From: Selaginella tamariscina
Taxonomy: Eukaryota > Streptophyta > Lycopodiopsida > Selaginellales > Selaginellaceae
Assembly: GCA_003024785.1 (NCBI GenBank)
Contig: PUQB01000007.1
Coordinates: 660,001-724,000, forward strand
DNA: 64,000 bases
Direction of reading: 5' to 3'
How positions within the stretch are numbered: position 1 is the stretch's first letter; each line of letters starts with the position of its first letter. The position numbers were made by a program, and so were the translations under genes. Positions 38,229 to 50,555 of the stretch are shown in pieces. A model generated the notes under the pieces. The model had not been told where the DNA came from. It searched no databases and was given only the letters and a program-made list of their open reading frames with translations.

Positions 38229-41200
38229 TCATCCCCTCCTCTCGGAAGGATGTAAGTTGTTTATGGTTCATTGGATCTGAAGGAACATTAGGAGGAGGCA
38301 CTGGTAGATTTGTAGGTGGCACCACTTGTTCTCGTTGCACAAAATGTTTCAACCGTTGCACGTGTACAATCTCCGAAGGATCGAGTTGAATGTCATGCTG
38401 AACCTCATAACTTGCGGTCCTACTTGGTATAGCACTCAATATGGTCCTTTCCACTGAGGAAGGAGACTCTTAACTAAACCACGTACCATAAGCTTGGGAA
38501 AACGAATCAACACCAGTTCATTAACATTGTACTTCACAAGAAGACGATGATGCAAGTTATAGCATTGTTGTTGTTCTACTTGTACATGGCCCAAGTGTTC
38601 TACTGACTCCGCACGAACCAATGGAAGAATGGTAGTCAAATACCAATCCCACGACCCAACTCTGTTGGCAACATTGGGTCATGACCATACAAGAGCTTAT
38701 ATGGGGAAGTACCAACATAACTTTGTACTCCAGTGACATAAACATAAACATATCAAAGAAACGACAGATAACCATCCCAATCTGAATGTTGAAAGTTCAC
38801 ATACTTTGTGATCATCCCCTTGAAGGTTCTGACGAGCCATTCCACCAATCATCTGTTTAAGGATGATAAGCACTTGTAAAAGTGTGGTGTATCCTAGTTG
38901 AGACATTAAAACATGAAATGCCTTGGTCATAAATGCAGGACCATTGTCTTAGAGAATTCGCTCCAGACAAGAATGCTAAAACACGACCTAATTAAGGAAA
39001 AAAACTGACCAACAACAGAAGCAGTCGCACTAGCAAGAGCACCAACTTCTACCCAACGAGTTAGGTAGTTAAAAGCAATAATAACGTACTCGTTGCCAGC
39101 AGTCAATAATGGAAAAGGTCCTATCAGATCGAATGCCACCAACACAAATGGACGTCAAATTGCAATTGACTCTAGTCATCCTTCCGAAGTACACGAGGGA
39201 GTATTGCGAGCTTGGCACCACACACAACTACGCACATACCGAATCACATCTCCACGCAACTCTTGCCAATAGAAAGATCTACACAACTTTTCCATCACAC
39301 GACGATTTCTCATGTGCCCGTCGAGAATAAGAGAGTCGTAGTGAGCGTGAAGGAAGCGTGGAACTAAGACCGAAGGCACTACCAACCGCAAATGATCATC
39401 TAGATCCATCCCAACAAAATAGAGAAGGTTGTCTTGAAGGTGATATTGCGAATGTAAATGCCTGAAAGGTAAGTCATCAACAAGTGATGTAAGATTCTCA
39501 AACCCATCACGAAGCCTGTGAATCCACGACTCAACCTTTTGAACTTACCAAACCTCATTCAAAGACGGCAAATCTAACTCTACATTCTACAGACACTGAA
39601 CGTCAAGACAACAACTACTGATGGTATAGAATCTTCGTCCAAAAAGTCCACTGATGCTGGAACAACTGGCTCCTCAGGAGCATAAGAAAAGAGAGAAGGT
39701 GGAAGAGGAGCTCGAGAAAGAGCATCAACATCAACCATGGAACTCCCTGGGTGATGAACAACCTTAAAGTCGTAAATTTGAAGCTTCAAGGCCCACCGAG
39801 CAATACGACCAATCAAATTCTTTCATTTCAAGAACAAAGTGACTGCTACATGATCGCCTTCCAACAACGTCCAAGAACCATGTAAGTAGGCATGGAGCTT
39901 TTCAAAACCCCAAACTGCTGTTAAACATTCATTTTTTATTGTGGAGTAGTTCACCTTTACTAGTTGCAACGTACGGTTGATGTATGCAATGGGATGTCGT
40001 TGGTCAGGGCACTCGTACTCTCCTACAGCATACACCCCCAAGACCGATGTTAGAAGCATCTATGCGCAAGATGAAAGGACGAATATAATCGGGTATGCCA
40101 AAATTGGAGGAGTCATCAATAGCTCTTTGAGATTTACAAATGCCTGCTTGTAATCCTTACACCAAACAAAAGGAAGTCATTAATGATTTCAGCAATGCCC
40201 GCAACAGTGTAGTACAATCTAAAAGATGGTCCACAAAACAACCCAGATATTATACCTTGCCAAGAAAGTGTTGCACATCAATCACACACTTCGACGTAGG
40301 GAATTTCAAAACTGCAACAAGTTTGTAAACCTTCACGTGAAATGCAATAACCCAGATAAGTGGTGTCCTTGGATCCGAACACACACTTATATGGCTTCAG
40401 CTTCAAACCAACTTCCCGCAGCCAATCCAAAATCTTGCGTACGTCACCGACATATTCCTCTCACGTTCCATCCGAGTGAATTAAAACATCATCGATGAAG
40501 TCGGCAGTCACCTCCAACATATCGCAAAGAACCTCGTCCATTATACGTTGGAAAGTCGCTAAAACATTGCTCAAACCGAAAGGCATCACCAAGAACTCAT
40601 ACATGCCAAATGGTGTTCAAAAAGTAGTCTTGGGAATGTCCATGTCATCGGAACTTATCAATATCCAGAAGCGAGATTTAACTTGGTGAACCAACGGCTC
40701 CGTCCTAGTCGATCAAAAAGGTCTGCAGTATGAAGAAGTGGGTACACATTTGAAATAGTTACATCATTTAATGAGCGATAGTCGATGCAAAATCGAATGC
40801 TCTCATCCGTCTTCATCACAAGATGAGGTTTGCACGCTCAAGGACTTTTAAAATTTTTAGATAACACCCTTCTCTAACATCTTCTTAACATTCACTTATA
40901 AGATCTTGAGCTCCTTTGGTGACCGATGCTGAACAGGTACCTTGATCGATTTAGCATCCCCAGTTAGAATAGGGTGGCGTGTTGCAATCTTGGCCCCAGA
41001 TGATAAGTCGAAGTTGAAAAGATTAGCATACTCCTTAAGTTAATTAACAACTGCAACATGACGATCATCTGATAGATCTAGAGAGGGAAATGAAGAATAT
41101 GAAGGGAAGATGATTAGAAGTAAGGGTGAAACAAAAGTGATGAAAGCAGAAGTGGAAGTAGATGCACGAAGTGGAATAGAAGTAAGAAGAATAAAAGAAA

Positions 41201-42621
41201 AATGAAGAAGAGTCAAACAGGGAGAGACTTTTCAAAGTCACACTTGGCATGATTGCGAGTCAACTAATCCATACCAAGAATAAGGTGAAAAGCTTGACTT
41301 GGCACCACCCACAAAGATTGATCTAAGCTCACGATCGTCCACATAAACTACAATGTCAACTTCATCCTACGAACAAGCATGAGTGTGTTTATTGCCGTAC
41401 AGAATGAAGACTGGTTCTATTACATGATGCAAATGAAGATTGCAACATGTAGCAATAGATTGAGAAATGAGGACAAACTTGAACCTGTATCCACCAACAC
41501 TTAAAGAAAAACAAGACGTGGCGTGTGATTAAATCGAGTAAAGACCTGATGAACTAGTGCCGAGTGAACCCCTTGATGATACTCCCCGGAAGATCCACCA
41601 TATTTAAGACCTTATACTGCAGCGGTGCCAATCGAACGTTATTGATGCTAAGGAATCCACCCCGGAAATGGGGGATGCCAATCGGAAAACCGTTGACAGT
41701 GTCGATACGTGTGTCCAACCTCATCACATGCCTAACAACAAATTGCACGTTCACGTCCTTGTCCATAGGCCCAACCTTTGCTGGTCACGAGCAACAACAG
41801 CATCAACCTCCATTGAAGTAGGACCATCACCCACATGAAATGGAACAAGAAAACGTGAAGTTGCAAGTGGGAGAGGTGATGACTCATATTGTTGTGCTAG
41901 CCTCAAAGCATCGTCAAGAGTCACTTGAGCCATGCACAAGCCCCACAAGGTCTTGACGAAGTGTTGACCACAACATACCTAACTTGATGCGTTCCGACAT
42001 GTTAGGTGCTTCAAAAGCAAATACCAAACTGCATCATTAACTCAGATGGTCTTGACGAATACAATGTAACTGCTAAAAAGTATCGTCATGGTCGTCCACA
42101 TGCCCAAATGCATGTTTAAAGATCTCTGGAAGAACACTCTAATTCCCATGAGTTACAACGTCAGAAACATTGTACCATTGTAACGCCACCCATGCAGACA
42201 AGTAGGAAACCTGTGCAAACACTGAGCACCATCCCATGAATGATATGTAGCGTGATAAAGTAGTCAAACCAATGGTACACATCATCCCATGATTCAGTGA
42301 AAGAAATCTGGTCGAATGTGAGGATTTACAGTAGGAACAGGAGGAGGAGTCCATGGGTTGTGAATGCCGCTATCAACTGAGAGTGATTATTCAGTTGCGT
42401 CTACATGGCATCTAACAACTGCATGAGTAATTGCTCCACAAAACAAAGGATTTGTCTGTTTTCATCCATGGACGAAATGAGAAGAAAGAACAAAATTTAT
42501 AAGGAAAGAATAAATCTAAACAATGGAGAAGCTAGATCTTAAGAAGATAAAGAAGATATATATAAAAGACACAAATTTGAGCACTTATTAGGACAGTTAG
42601 AGGTGCCCTTGCCTCTGCTAA

Positions 42622-42786
42622 TGTGAGAGTTCGAATTATATAAATGTGTATTATCCATTAGTCCAAAAACCTTAACTTATATAAAGAGTGAGTGGTCCAT
42701 ATTAAAAAACCAATCCAACATTATTAAAACCCACTAAGGTAATGATAATATGTGCACATGCAGCCGTATACACGTGGAACAAACCA
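42622..42786 (-). repeat. 5' LTR of G3
   Basis: It aligns with the 3' LTR. The sequence inside it (minus strand TTAGCAGAGGCAAGGGC) is only a poor match to a tRNA-Met primer site. The outer end is eroded, so no clean target duplication is visible. Confidence 0.7.
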
Positions 42787-43551
42787 TGGAGAGATGTATA
42801 TACACATATTATGTAAATACATATGTATAGTATGTATATAAACATATTATGTAAGAAATACATGTACGTTTATTATGTGTATGTATGTAAACATTTTATG
42901 ACATGTATATTTATTATCCATGTATAGTATGTATATAAACATATTATGTAAGAAATACAAGTATGTTTATTATACGTACATAAACATAAAACCATCTATC
43001 ATTCTGACGTATTCATGGACATTATAAGGTAACTAGGTATTTACCGTAATTACATTACAACGTTAACTTTAATTAATATTTAATTAGTATTAATTATATA
43101 TACTTTATTAATCTGATAACTTGATACGGTACATCTGTTGACTAATTCCATATTAAGATCAACAATATGTAGGGTCATACCTTAATCTTATTGTCACGCA
43201 CCGCTAATGTTTTACATTTAAATCTACATTCAGTAGCTTAATAAATTTATTATATGCAGCATGTCTTTTTTAACTGATTTCATATATAATAATTTACAAT
43301 ATTCAAGAATTAAATACCCTTCTTAGTGTACTTGGATTGAAATGTTATTACACGAGATTATAATTTATAAATATCTAATACACAAAAACTATTGAATTTA
43401 TACTCTATATTATTTAAAACGTTTTTGATTCATATTAATATTTTCATATGTTTATTTTAAGTTTAAAGGTTACCAGATGTATTCCCTGTTCTTTCCTTTC
43501 ATATGTAAAATTAATTTCATAAATCGTAGTGAATTATAACATGAAAAAAAG

Positions 43552-43594
<43 letters not shown>

Positions 43595-44720
43595 CCTATA
43601 ATTAAAAATATTTTGCAAAGAAACAATGTTATGTATAATGAATGTCCTAGAATATACTTAATCACTCTACCTATTTAATTAGTTAAACTGTAGTTAACTG
43701 TTGGAATAGCTCAAAATGTGAAAAATATTATTTTCATTAACTTGCTATTGTTTTTTTAATAAAAGATAATTTAATTTTTAAAAAAATGGTTCAAGTTTTA
43801 GGTCAATTGTGCCTGCAAATATACATACACATATGACACCCTTGTATATTACTGACATGTGTGTCTGTACTAATACTTTACTTACGAAGTATGAACACAG
43901 TGTAATACTCTCTTATAGTGGAAATTATTACTATCATTATAGTTTTTAAAGTGTATACACGTACTCACTAGAAAATATATAATACTGATATATATACATA
44001 TATACAACTATATTTTTTGGGTAGATACTACATGTTGTGTGTGTGTTTTGGGGATTCTAAAAATTAAAATTCTTATAATACAAGAGGCTTGCGTTAAATC
44101 ATTTCATAATCAAATTTTAATCTTAAAGATGTATATTTAAAATAAGACTGGTATTTCATTTGTAATAACAATTTGTAAAAAGAAAATTATATAGTTAGTT
44201 ATTTTATTTCTTTATAATATGTGTTATCTCTGATAGAAAATTGGTATATATATAATTGTTTGTTTGGTTTGGCATATCTATATATCAATATGCATGTGTC
44301 TATGATTATATATGAGTGTCTATTCAAAAAATACACATACAAACATATATGTGTGGTGTGTGCGTTGTGCATTTATATGTGCCTGTATAATTGCAATCTA
44401 CTTTTACACACACACACACATGTGTGTGTGTGTGTGGTGTGTGTGCATATGTTTGGATGGGTATGAAGTATGTATGTGTATGACACATTCAGTCTACTCT
44501 TAATGCATGCAGATACACATGTTGAATGTAATGATATAGACACGTTCATATACACGTACTGGTAGTCTCAAATAATGTAAACTTGAATACATATATCACA
44601 CATTGGATGCTAGATTATATGTTCATGGTGAAATAACTTGCGGAACATCGTTGCTGTATATAGACGCATGTATATACACACACATACACAAATACATGCA
44701 TATGTATGTATCTATGTATG

Positions 44721-44751
<31 letters not shown>

Positions 44752-45061
44752 CAATGCATAATTCAAATTATTATATCTCTTGTTTTTCCAAGTGGATGGA
44801 TTGGATTATCTTTATATTTTTTAAACTGAACTGAATTATCTTTTTATTTTGATTTAAATTGTCATTCCTGTCTTGCCTCGCTTTACATATTATTATAAAA
44901 TATTACATATTTTGCTTAAAAACATAAAATGCATTGTAATAGGTATATTAATTAGGGTTTAGACCCTATTTACATACAAGAATGGATGGATCAAATTTAA
45001 TGATCCAATACTATTATAATTAATGTATTAACTGACAGGGTAATACTATGTATATACACCG

Positions 45062-45096
<35 letters not shown>

Positions 45097-45423
45097 ATGT
45101 GTATTTACGGATATCCAACGTGCATATATAAACAAGATACCGAGATATTTAAACAAAACATTTAGTTATAACAAATATGAAAGTACCTTTATATTATATA
45201 TAATATATTATTTTAGGCATAATGGAAAGGTTTCTTAATTGTATATATACGTATACACATAAAGATACGCATATGCACGTAGTATGGTCATTGGTACTTG
45301 TCATTTAACTCATGCGGTGCGTGTATGTGTGTGTATGTGTGCGTGAGAGAGAGAGAGATGTGTTCCGCATACAGAATTTATTTAACTAAAAACACTCTTA
45401 ATTAAACTCAAAAACCATCTTTT

Positions 45424-46666
45424 TTATCCCTTAACTTTCTTCTCCTTCTGCATAATAAAACAATTAGAAGCACGTAAACCTAAACCCTAAACCCTAATCC
45501 CTAAACCAGTATTATCAGAAAAATATATCAAATTTGATAATATCATATATATTATAGAATATACCTCCTTATCCTTCTTCTTTTCCTTCTCGCTGCCATC
45601 TTTATCCTTCTCTTTCTGAAAAAGATGTATACAAATGTGTATATGTATATATATTTTTAAGTAGATATATATTACATATATTTATAGAATATATGTGTGT
45701 TTACCTTCTTCTCCTTCTTTTCGTCACCTTCTTCAGAATGCTTATCTTTCTTCTCCTTCTTTTGGCCATCTTTGTCCTTTTCTTTCTGAAAAAGATGTAT
45801 GCACACATGTATACATGTACGTAAATATACAAATTTTTAAAATACAAGCACACACGCACGCACACACACCACACACATATATATCTATATATTAAATTTT
45901 GATAATATCAAATATACTATAGTATATACCTCCTTATCCTTCTTCTTTTCCTTCTCGCCACCATCTTTATCCTTCTCTTTCTGAAAAGATGCATACACGT
46001 GTATATATCTATTATATTAAATAGATTTATATACATATTTTATAACAAACATGTGTGTATACCTTCTTCTCCTTCTTTTCGTCACCTTCTTCAGAATGCT
46101 TATCTTTCTTCTCCTTCTTTTCACCATCTTTATCCTTCTCTTTCTGAAAATATGTATACACACATGTATATATGTACATATATACATATTTTTAAAATGC
46201 ATACAGACACACGTGTGTGTGTGTGTATCTGTGTGTATGTATATTTTAAGTACATCTGTGTGTGTTTACCTTGTCCTATAATATACACATAACTAATAAT
46301 ATGATATTTATATAGAGAGAATATATATTTATTAACACACACATGCGGCACGCGTGCACACACACCCACACATTTATACCTTCTTGTCCTTCTTTCATCA
46401 CCTTCCTCAGAATGCTTGTCTTTCTTCTCCTCCTTTTCTTTCTTTTTGTCCTCTTCATCTCCATGCTTTAATGTTTTTAAGTCAGATATATACAGAATAA
46501 AATACACACACACATACACACACACACGTATGTATGTGTGTGTTTTTGCTTGAGTGTGTGCATGTACATGCATACATCTTTTTTCTTTTCTTTCTTCTTT
46601 TCTTGTCTCCTTCGTCTCCTTCATACTTGATCTAAATATTTTTAAAAAAAATGCATACATATAGAA

Positions 46667-46711
<45 letters not shown>

Positions 46712-47308
46712 ATACACATTTGAATGCATTACCTTTTTTTCTTTCTTGTCCTTTTCTTTTCCTTCTCCTCGTCATCTCCATACTTGTCTTTCTTTTCCTT
46801 AAAAAATAATGAATTATTAAAATGTATTCACGCACATATACGCCCACATATACATACACTTATACGTATATGTGTACTATTTTGTACCTTCTTCTCTTTG
46901 TCACGCCCATCATCTTCCACATGTTTATCCTTCTTATCCTACACACATGATATATACTATATACACTCACGTTATAATGTTTATATGCATTACATATACA
47001 TATATATATAAATTATATACATACCTTCTTATCATCCTTATCTTTCTTCTCTCCTTCTTCTCTACATCCTCATGCGATTTATCCTTCTATAAATAATATA
47101 TCATGGTTCACGTTAATTATATATAATGTTAGTGAGATTTATAAAAATAATATATTTATATAAGTTTACACACACACACACAACACACACGAGAAAAAAG
47201 GATATGTACATATATATTATAGACCTTCTTCTCATCCTTGTGCTTTTTCAATACATCCTCATCGTGCAAATGCAGCTTAGCTTGGATTTCCTCTTTCAAG
47301 TGCTCCAT
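45424..47308 (-). CDS. Modular Lys/Glu/Asp-rich protein, exon-array gene (KED-like), copy 2
   Basis: Exons read on the minus strand: 47308-47225 (MEHLKEEIQAKLHLHDEDVL..., 28 residues), 47086-47025, 46938-46888 (DKKDKHVEDDGRDKEKK), 46797-46733, about 46637-46578, 46465-46380 (ending in DKHSEEGDE), a 6-nt exon 46275-46270, 46143-46063 (27 residues, KEKDKDGEKKEKKDKHSEEG...), 45980-45930 (17 residues, KEKDKDGGEKEKKKDKE), 45785-45705 (27), 45615-45565 (17) and 45447-45424 (KEKKVKG-stop). Introns are GT-AG and, where frames are clean, phase 0, so each exon is a self-contained module. The last four large exons are two copies of a 27+17-residue cassette about 358 bp long including introns. The product would be highly charged, Cys-free and intrinsically disordered. 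Composition recalls the wound-induced tobacco KED protein and lysine-rich dehydrin tails, but homology is unproven. Exons 2, 4 and 6 each seem to lack one A and break frame; the donor of exon 5 is unclear. Confidence 0.65.
45479..45507. repeat. Interstitial telomere-like tract (CCCTAAA)n
   Basis: AACCTAAACCCTAAACCCTA followed by ATCCCTAAACC gives about four plant telomere units, lying in the last intron of the KED-like gene. It is absent at the matching position of the duplicate (about 22150). Confidence 0.8.
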
Positions 47309-47336
47309 GTTAAATACTATCTGTAAAATTCACAAT

Positions 47337-47339
47337 TAT

Positions 47340-47382
<43 letters not shown>
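47337..47382. repeat. (AT)n microsatellite upstream of KED-like copy 2
   Basis: Almost uninterrupted AT dinucleotides just 5' of the first exon. The stretch to 48800 has no recognised gene. 47640-47930 is less AT-rich (ATCCGATCCACACTGAATTACC; AACAGGAGTCCGCG) and could be promoter or 5' leader of the minus-strand gene. A 21-bp palindrome centred on TCACTTAAAGTGA lies at 48423-48443. Confidence 0.6.
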
Positions 47383-47387
<5 letters not shown>

Positions 47388-47738
47388 AAAATGTTTAAAA
47401 TTAATTAAATGTATGATGTGAGAAAACGTGAAGATTGAACTAAGTAAAATCAATTTATTTAAGTTTAACTTTAACTTTGTATAAATCAAATGATAACATT
47501 AATCAGTAGAATGCATCACAAAAAAACATAGGTAATTATATAACAAATACACACATATAAAAATAAATGTATTATAAATCAAACAATAATAAATGCATCA
47601 GATAAATATACTCAATTATATAAATATGTATACACACGCATACACATATACACATCCGATCCACACTGAATTACCTGATTGGAGGAATATAAGGCGATCG
47701 ATCAAACCGGCTATCACAAAATGTAAGATGAGCTTATA

Positions 47739-47769
<31 letters not shown>

Positions 47770-48814
47770 CAGGAGTCCGCGTAAATCTTAACCGCAGATC
47801 TGCACTGCTTTCTGATAGTGAGGTGTCGGTGATCTGACGGATGAAATCTATATTGTTTTTTAATCCGGAATCTGTAACGGCTAATATATGAAGACAGTAC
47901 GTGTTTCACACGTTATAGATATATTTTACACTAATGCAGATCTATAAGTATATTATAAAAGTATTCGTTAAACAATAATCGTTCAATTGAAGTATAATAT
48001 TTAATCAGTGAAGATATCATTAATATATTATAAAGTTAAATATTATTATATAAAAATAATTTAAATAATTCTAGTCTTAAAATATACTGAATCTGTACAG
48101 CCGCCTTCATTTGTCTCATCTGTGAACGTGAATTTTTATTGTTAATTTAAAATAGATACATAAAATACCTTTAGTGATTCTTACACGCTTTTTTTAATTT
48201 ATACAAAAGTTTTAATATATTTTATTTTTTGAGTTTTAGTATTTATTAATTTATTATCTGTATACTTGATGTTCGTTTAAAATGTAACCTTTTGGATAAT
48301 GCATATGGTTTTGACACGTTTTTTATTTATGCACAAAGTTTTATATATGTTTATTTCTCTTAGTTTTAATAATTATTAATTATTAAGTTAATATTTATTA
48401 TAACTTAAAATATACCACCTGCCATGTCACTTAAAGTGACATGATGTAGATGGAGGGAGCTGTATAACATAATGGTTCCTGAATCCCTTATTTAAAATAC
48501 TATAAACATATTTTATCAGTTTTTAAATAAAGATTAAACCTGGAAAAGTATATCTATATAGAATGGAAACACATTCGAAATAAGGTGTAAAACCAGCCTT
48601 TATTTATTTTATTTAGATCGTTTTCAGCTCATTTAATCTGCTACATACACCATGTTATTTCTGTTGACTTCCTATTTTAAATTTAATAAGTAGTCAACAT
48701 AGTGATTTAAAGAAAATACAAAAGCCAGTTTGACCACAAAATAATACAATTTAATTATTTTATATGAATTTTACTTGATCAACACTTAACTTATAAATTT
48801 ATTCATAAATATTA

Positions 48815-49467
48815 TAATATATTAAATTCCAGGTAGCGACGGTTGTCATACCAATAAATTTCAAGTGTTTAAAGCAATTGGAAACTTAAACTACAGATAC
48901 GGTATACATGAACACCTATATACATTATTTGCAACGAATGTACATATTATTATATATGTAAAGGTGTTACTTCAACAGAATGTTACCTCCCCATCTGAAT
49001 TGAGATTAAATACATATACATATTATTATATGTTAATTCAATTATATAGTAAAGCAACAGAATGTTTACCTCTCTGTCTGAATGTGAAACAAAATAATGT
49101 TAAAGTACAGTTAATTTTAAGTTTGACTCATATAAAGTACAATATAGAAATCTCAAACTACATAATATTATTTGAATAAAAGAAAACAGTAATAATAATA
49201 AATACAGGAGTTTGTCAGCATCTAACAAGGCTTTTGTATAAAAAGCCTGGTTGTTTGGTAGTTTGTCCATGTATTTCAGATATGCATTCTTTGCCTGTAT
49301 GTAAATCAAATAAAACATTAATAATAAGAAAAATAAATAAATACAAGTAGACCGTATCTTATACATATCTAAGTCATTAAAGAGTGTGTTTTCACGTATT
49401 TAAAAAAAAGAAAATAACTAATCATATTAAGTAATTATATTAATAATTATGAAAATACAAAAAACAG

Positions 49468-49515
<48 letters not shown>

Positions 49516-50400
49516 CAATAATACAGACATACATGTGGGGAGTGCTTAGCTAGATTGTAGAACATATCTCTATCAGTTTATAAAAACTTAGAAAATGATG
49601 TTCTTTTGTTTTAAAGCTATTTGAAGTACATATACATACACAGAGATACACACGCACACGTGTGTGAGTGTGTGTATACATATGTACACCTGTCAGTTTT
49701 TAATATGGTACGATAAATTGTGCATATGTGCTATCACCCTGTACTTTTAATGTAAAGGCTGCTAATGAGGAATCAGAATTTTTGGAAGGAGCTTTAATAT
49801 ATATAAAGACAATATACACATGCTTACTATATTAGCGAACATGCGTTAGTTTAATTAAATTAATAATTTTAATAAATGACATAATAAAGAATTATATTTA
49901 ATTTTTACATACATTATAAAATTAATTTAGTTAATAATCTTCTTAAGATATTTATTTAATTCATTTGTTCGACAAAACTTCCGTGTTTGTTTCTTGCCTC
50001 CCCACGGGATACAGATATTATTATATAAAGAAAATGAAAGCTTGTCACTTTAGCCGTATACATACACCCCTGTACATATACGTATAAGGTAGATACGCCA
50101 TGAGCAGACAATATAAAATTTATATATACATATCTAATACTCATTAACTATTGGTCGCATTCACAAGCAAGAGTGGTCCGGTGGAAATTAATAATAAGTT
50201 TAAAAAATCAAGAAAATACAAATATAATTAAACCTTCATTTTCAAATCCACAGTTGTCCTCCAAATAGTTATTTTCAGTATATCAATCTCACGAGGTAAA
50301 CTTGGCAATATATATACAATAAAAACCTTGCTGCATAGCTTTTACTCCCCCGTCAGGTGCCTTAACCACGGCGTGGCAAAAGGTACCTGTATCCACGACA
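48815..50400 (-). other. Exon-like fragments of an unrecognised minus-strand gene
   Basis: Several minus-strand stretches have coding character and splice-like borders. About 50397-50345 reads TFCHAVVKAPDGGVKAMQQ between an ATACAG acceptor and an AAG/GTTTTT donor. About 50290-50240 reads LPREIDILKITIWRTTVDLK before AAG/GTTTAA. About 50020-49970 reads VSRGEARNKHGSFVEQM. About 49800-49720 reads APSKNSDSSLAAFTLKVQG. About 49296-49207 reads AKNAYLKYMDKLPNNQAFYT and onward after an ATACAG acceptor. I cannot join them into one frame or name the family. They may be an unannotated gene, a decayed one, or chance. Confidence 0.3.
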
Positions 50401-50555
50401 GTTGAATTTATAAATAATTAGTTAAACTACTATTGTTTAGTTAAATGTGTGCATTATCATCCTGTTAAATTCATACAATCATATACAGACCTGCAGTATT
50501 ATATAATGTAGTTCCTCAGTTTGCTAGGAAGTGTGTCGGGGCTTGTTTGCGAGAT

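Larger units (their letters stand above)
38068..42786 (-). mobile_element. Ty3/gypsy LTR retrotransposon G3
   Basis: This is the best-preserved element here: about 4.7 kb, flanked by direct LTRs of about 161 bp that begin TG/end CA. Minus-strand order is: gag start near 42473 (MDENRQILCFVEQL, then degenerate), gag at 41751-41948 (DDALRLAQQYE), protease at about 41480-41520 with intact VLVDTGSS, reverse transcriptase at 40480-40660 ([11 protein letters not shown]; intact [11 protein letters not shown]), RNase H at 39720-40059 (RHPIAYINRTLQLVKVNYS, then DFKVVHHPGSSMVDVDALSR), integrase zinc-binding region at 39176-39409 (C-x2-C in CVWCQ), integrase core at 38830-39145 (DLIGPFPLLTAGNEYVI), and C-terminus at 38224-38454. 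A polypurine tract (GAGAGGAGGGGATGA) precedes the 3' LTR. Multiple frameshifts and stops make it non-autonomous. No chromodomain was seen; the clade is unresolved. Confidence 0.85.
34080..44610. repeat. Right arm of large imperfect inverted duplication
   Basis: Inverse of 25275-32420, but longer. It contains an internal direct duplication (35270-35760 resembles 35950-36240 plus 36608-37340, sharing GGTTATATGTGTTTTTTCAAAA), a short insertion at 36241-36607 and the gypsy element G3. CRP3 lies in it, opposite in orientation to CRP2. Confidence 0.75.
44615..47400 (-). repeat. Segmental duplication block, copy 2
   Basis: Direct partner of 21245-23900. It starts at TGAAATAACTTGCGGAAC and runs past the first exon of the KED-like gene. 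It contains an extra telomere-like tract (45479-45507) and large CA/TG microsatellites in the introns. Confidence 0.8.

Noticed and set aside
41065-41250. Phe/Ser/Tyr-rich minus-strand frame between the G3 protease and RT
   Set aside because: It is a purine-rich, degenerate linker of the retrotransposon, not a separate gene.
46130-46729. 199-codon continuous minus-strand frame across the KED-like gene
   Set aside because: It reads through exons and CA/TG-rich introns; only the Lys/Glu-rich parts bounded by AG and GT are credible coding sequence.
50321-50400. Possible tRNA gene (balanced composition, CCCCGTCAGGTGCC)
   Set aside because: No cloverleaf with T-loop GTTCRA and acceptor pairing could be drawn; the minus-strand coding reading is better.
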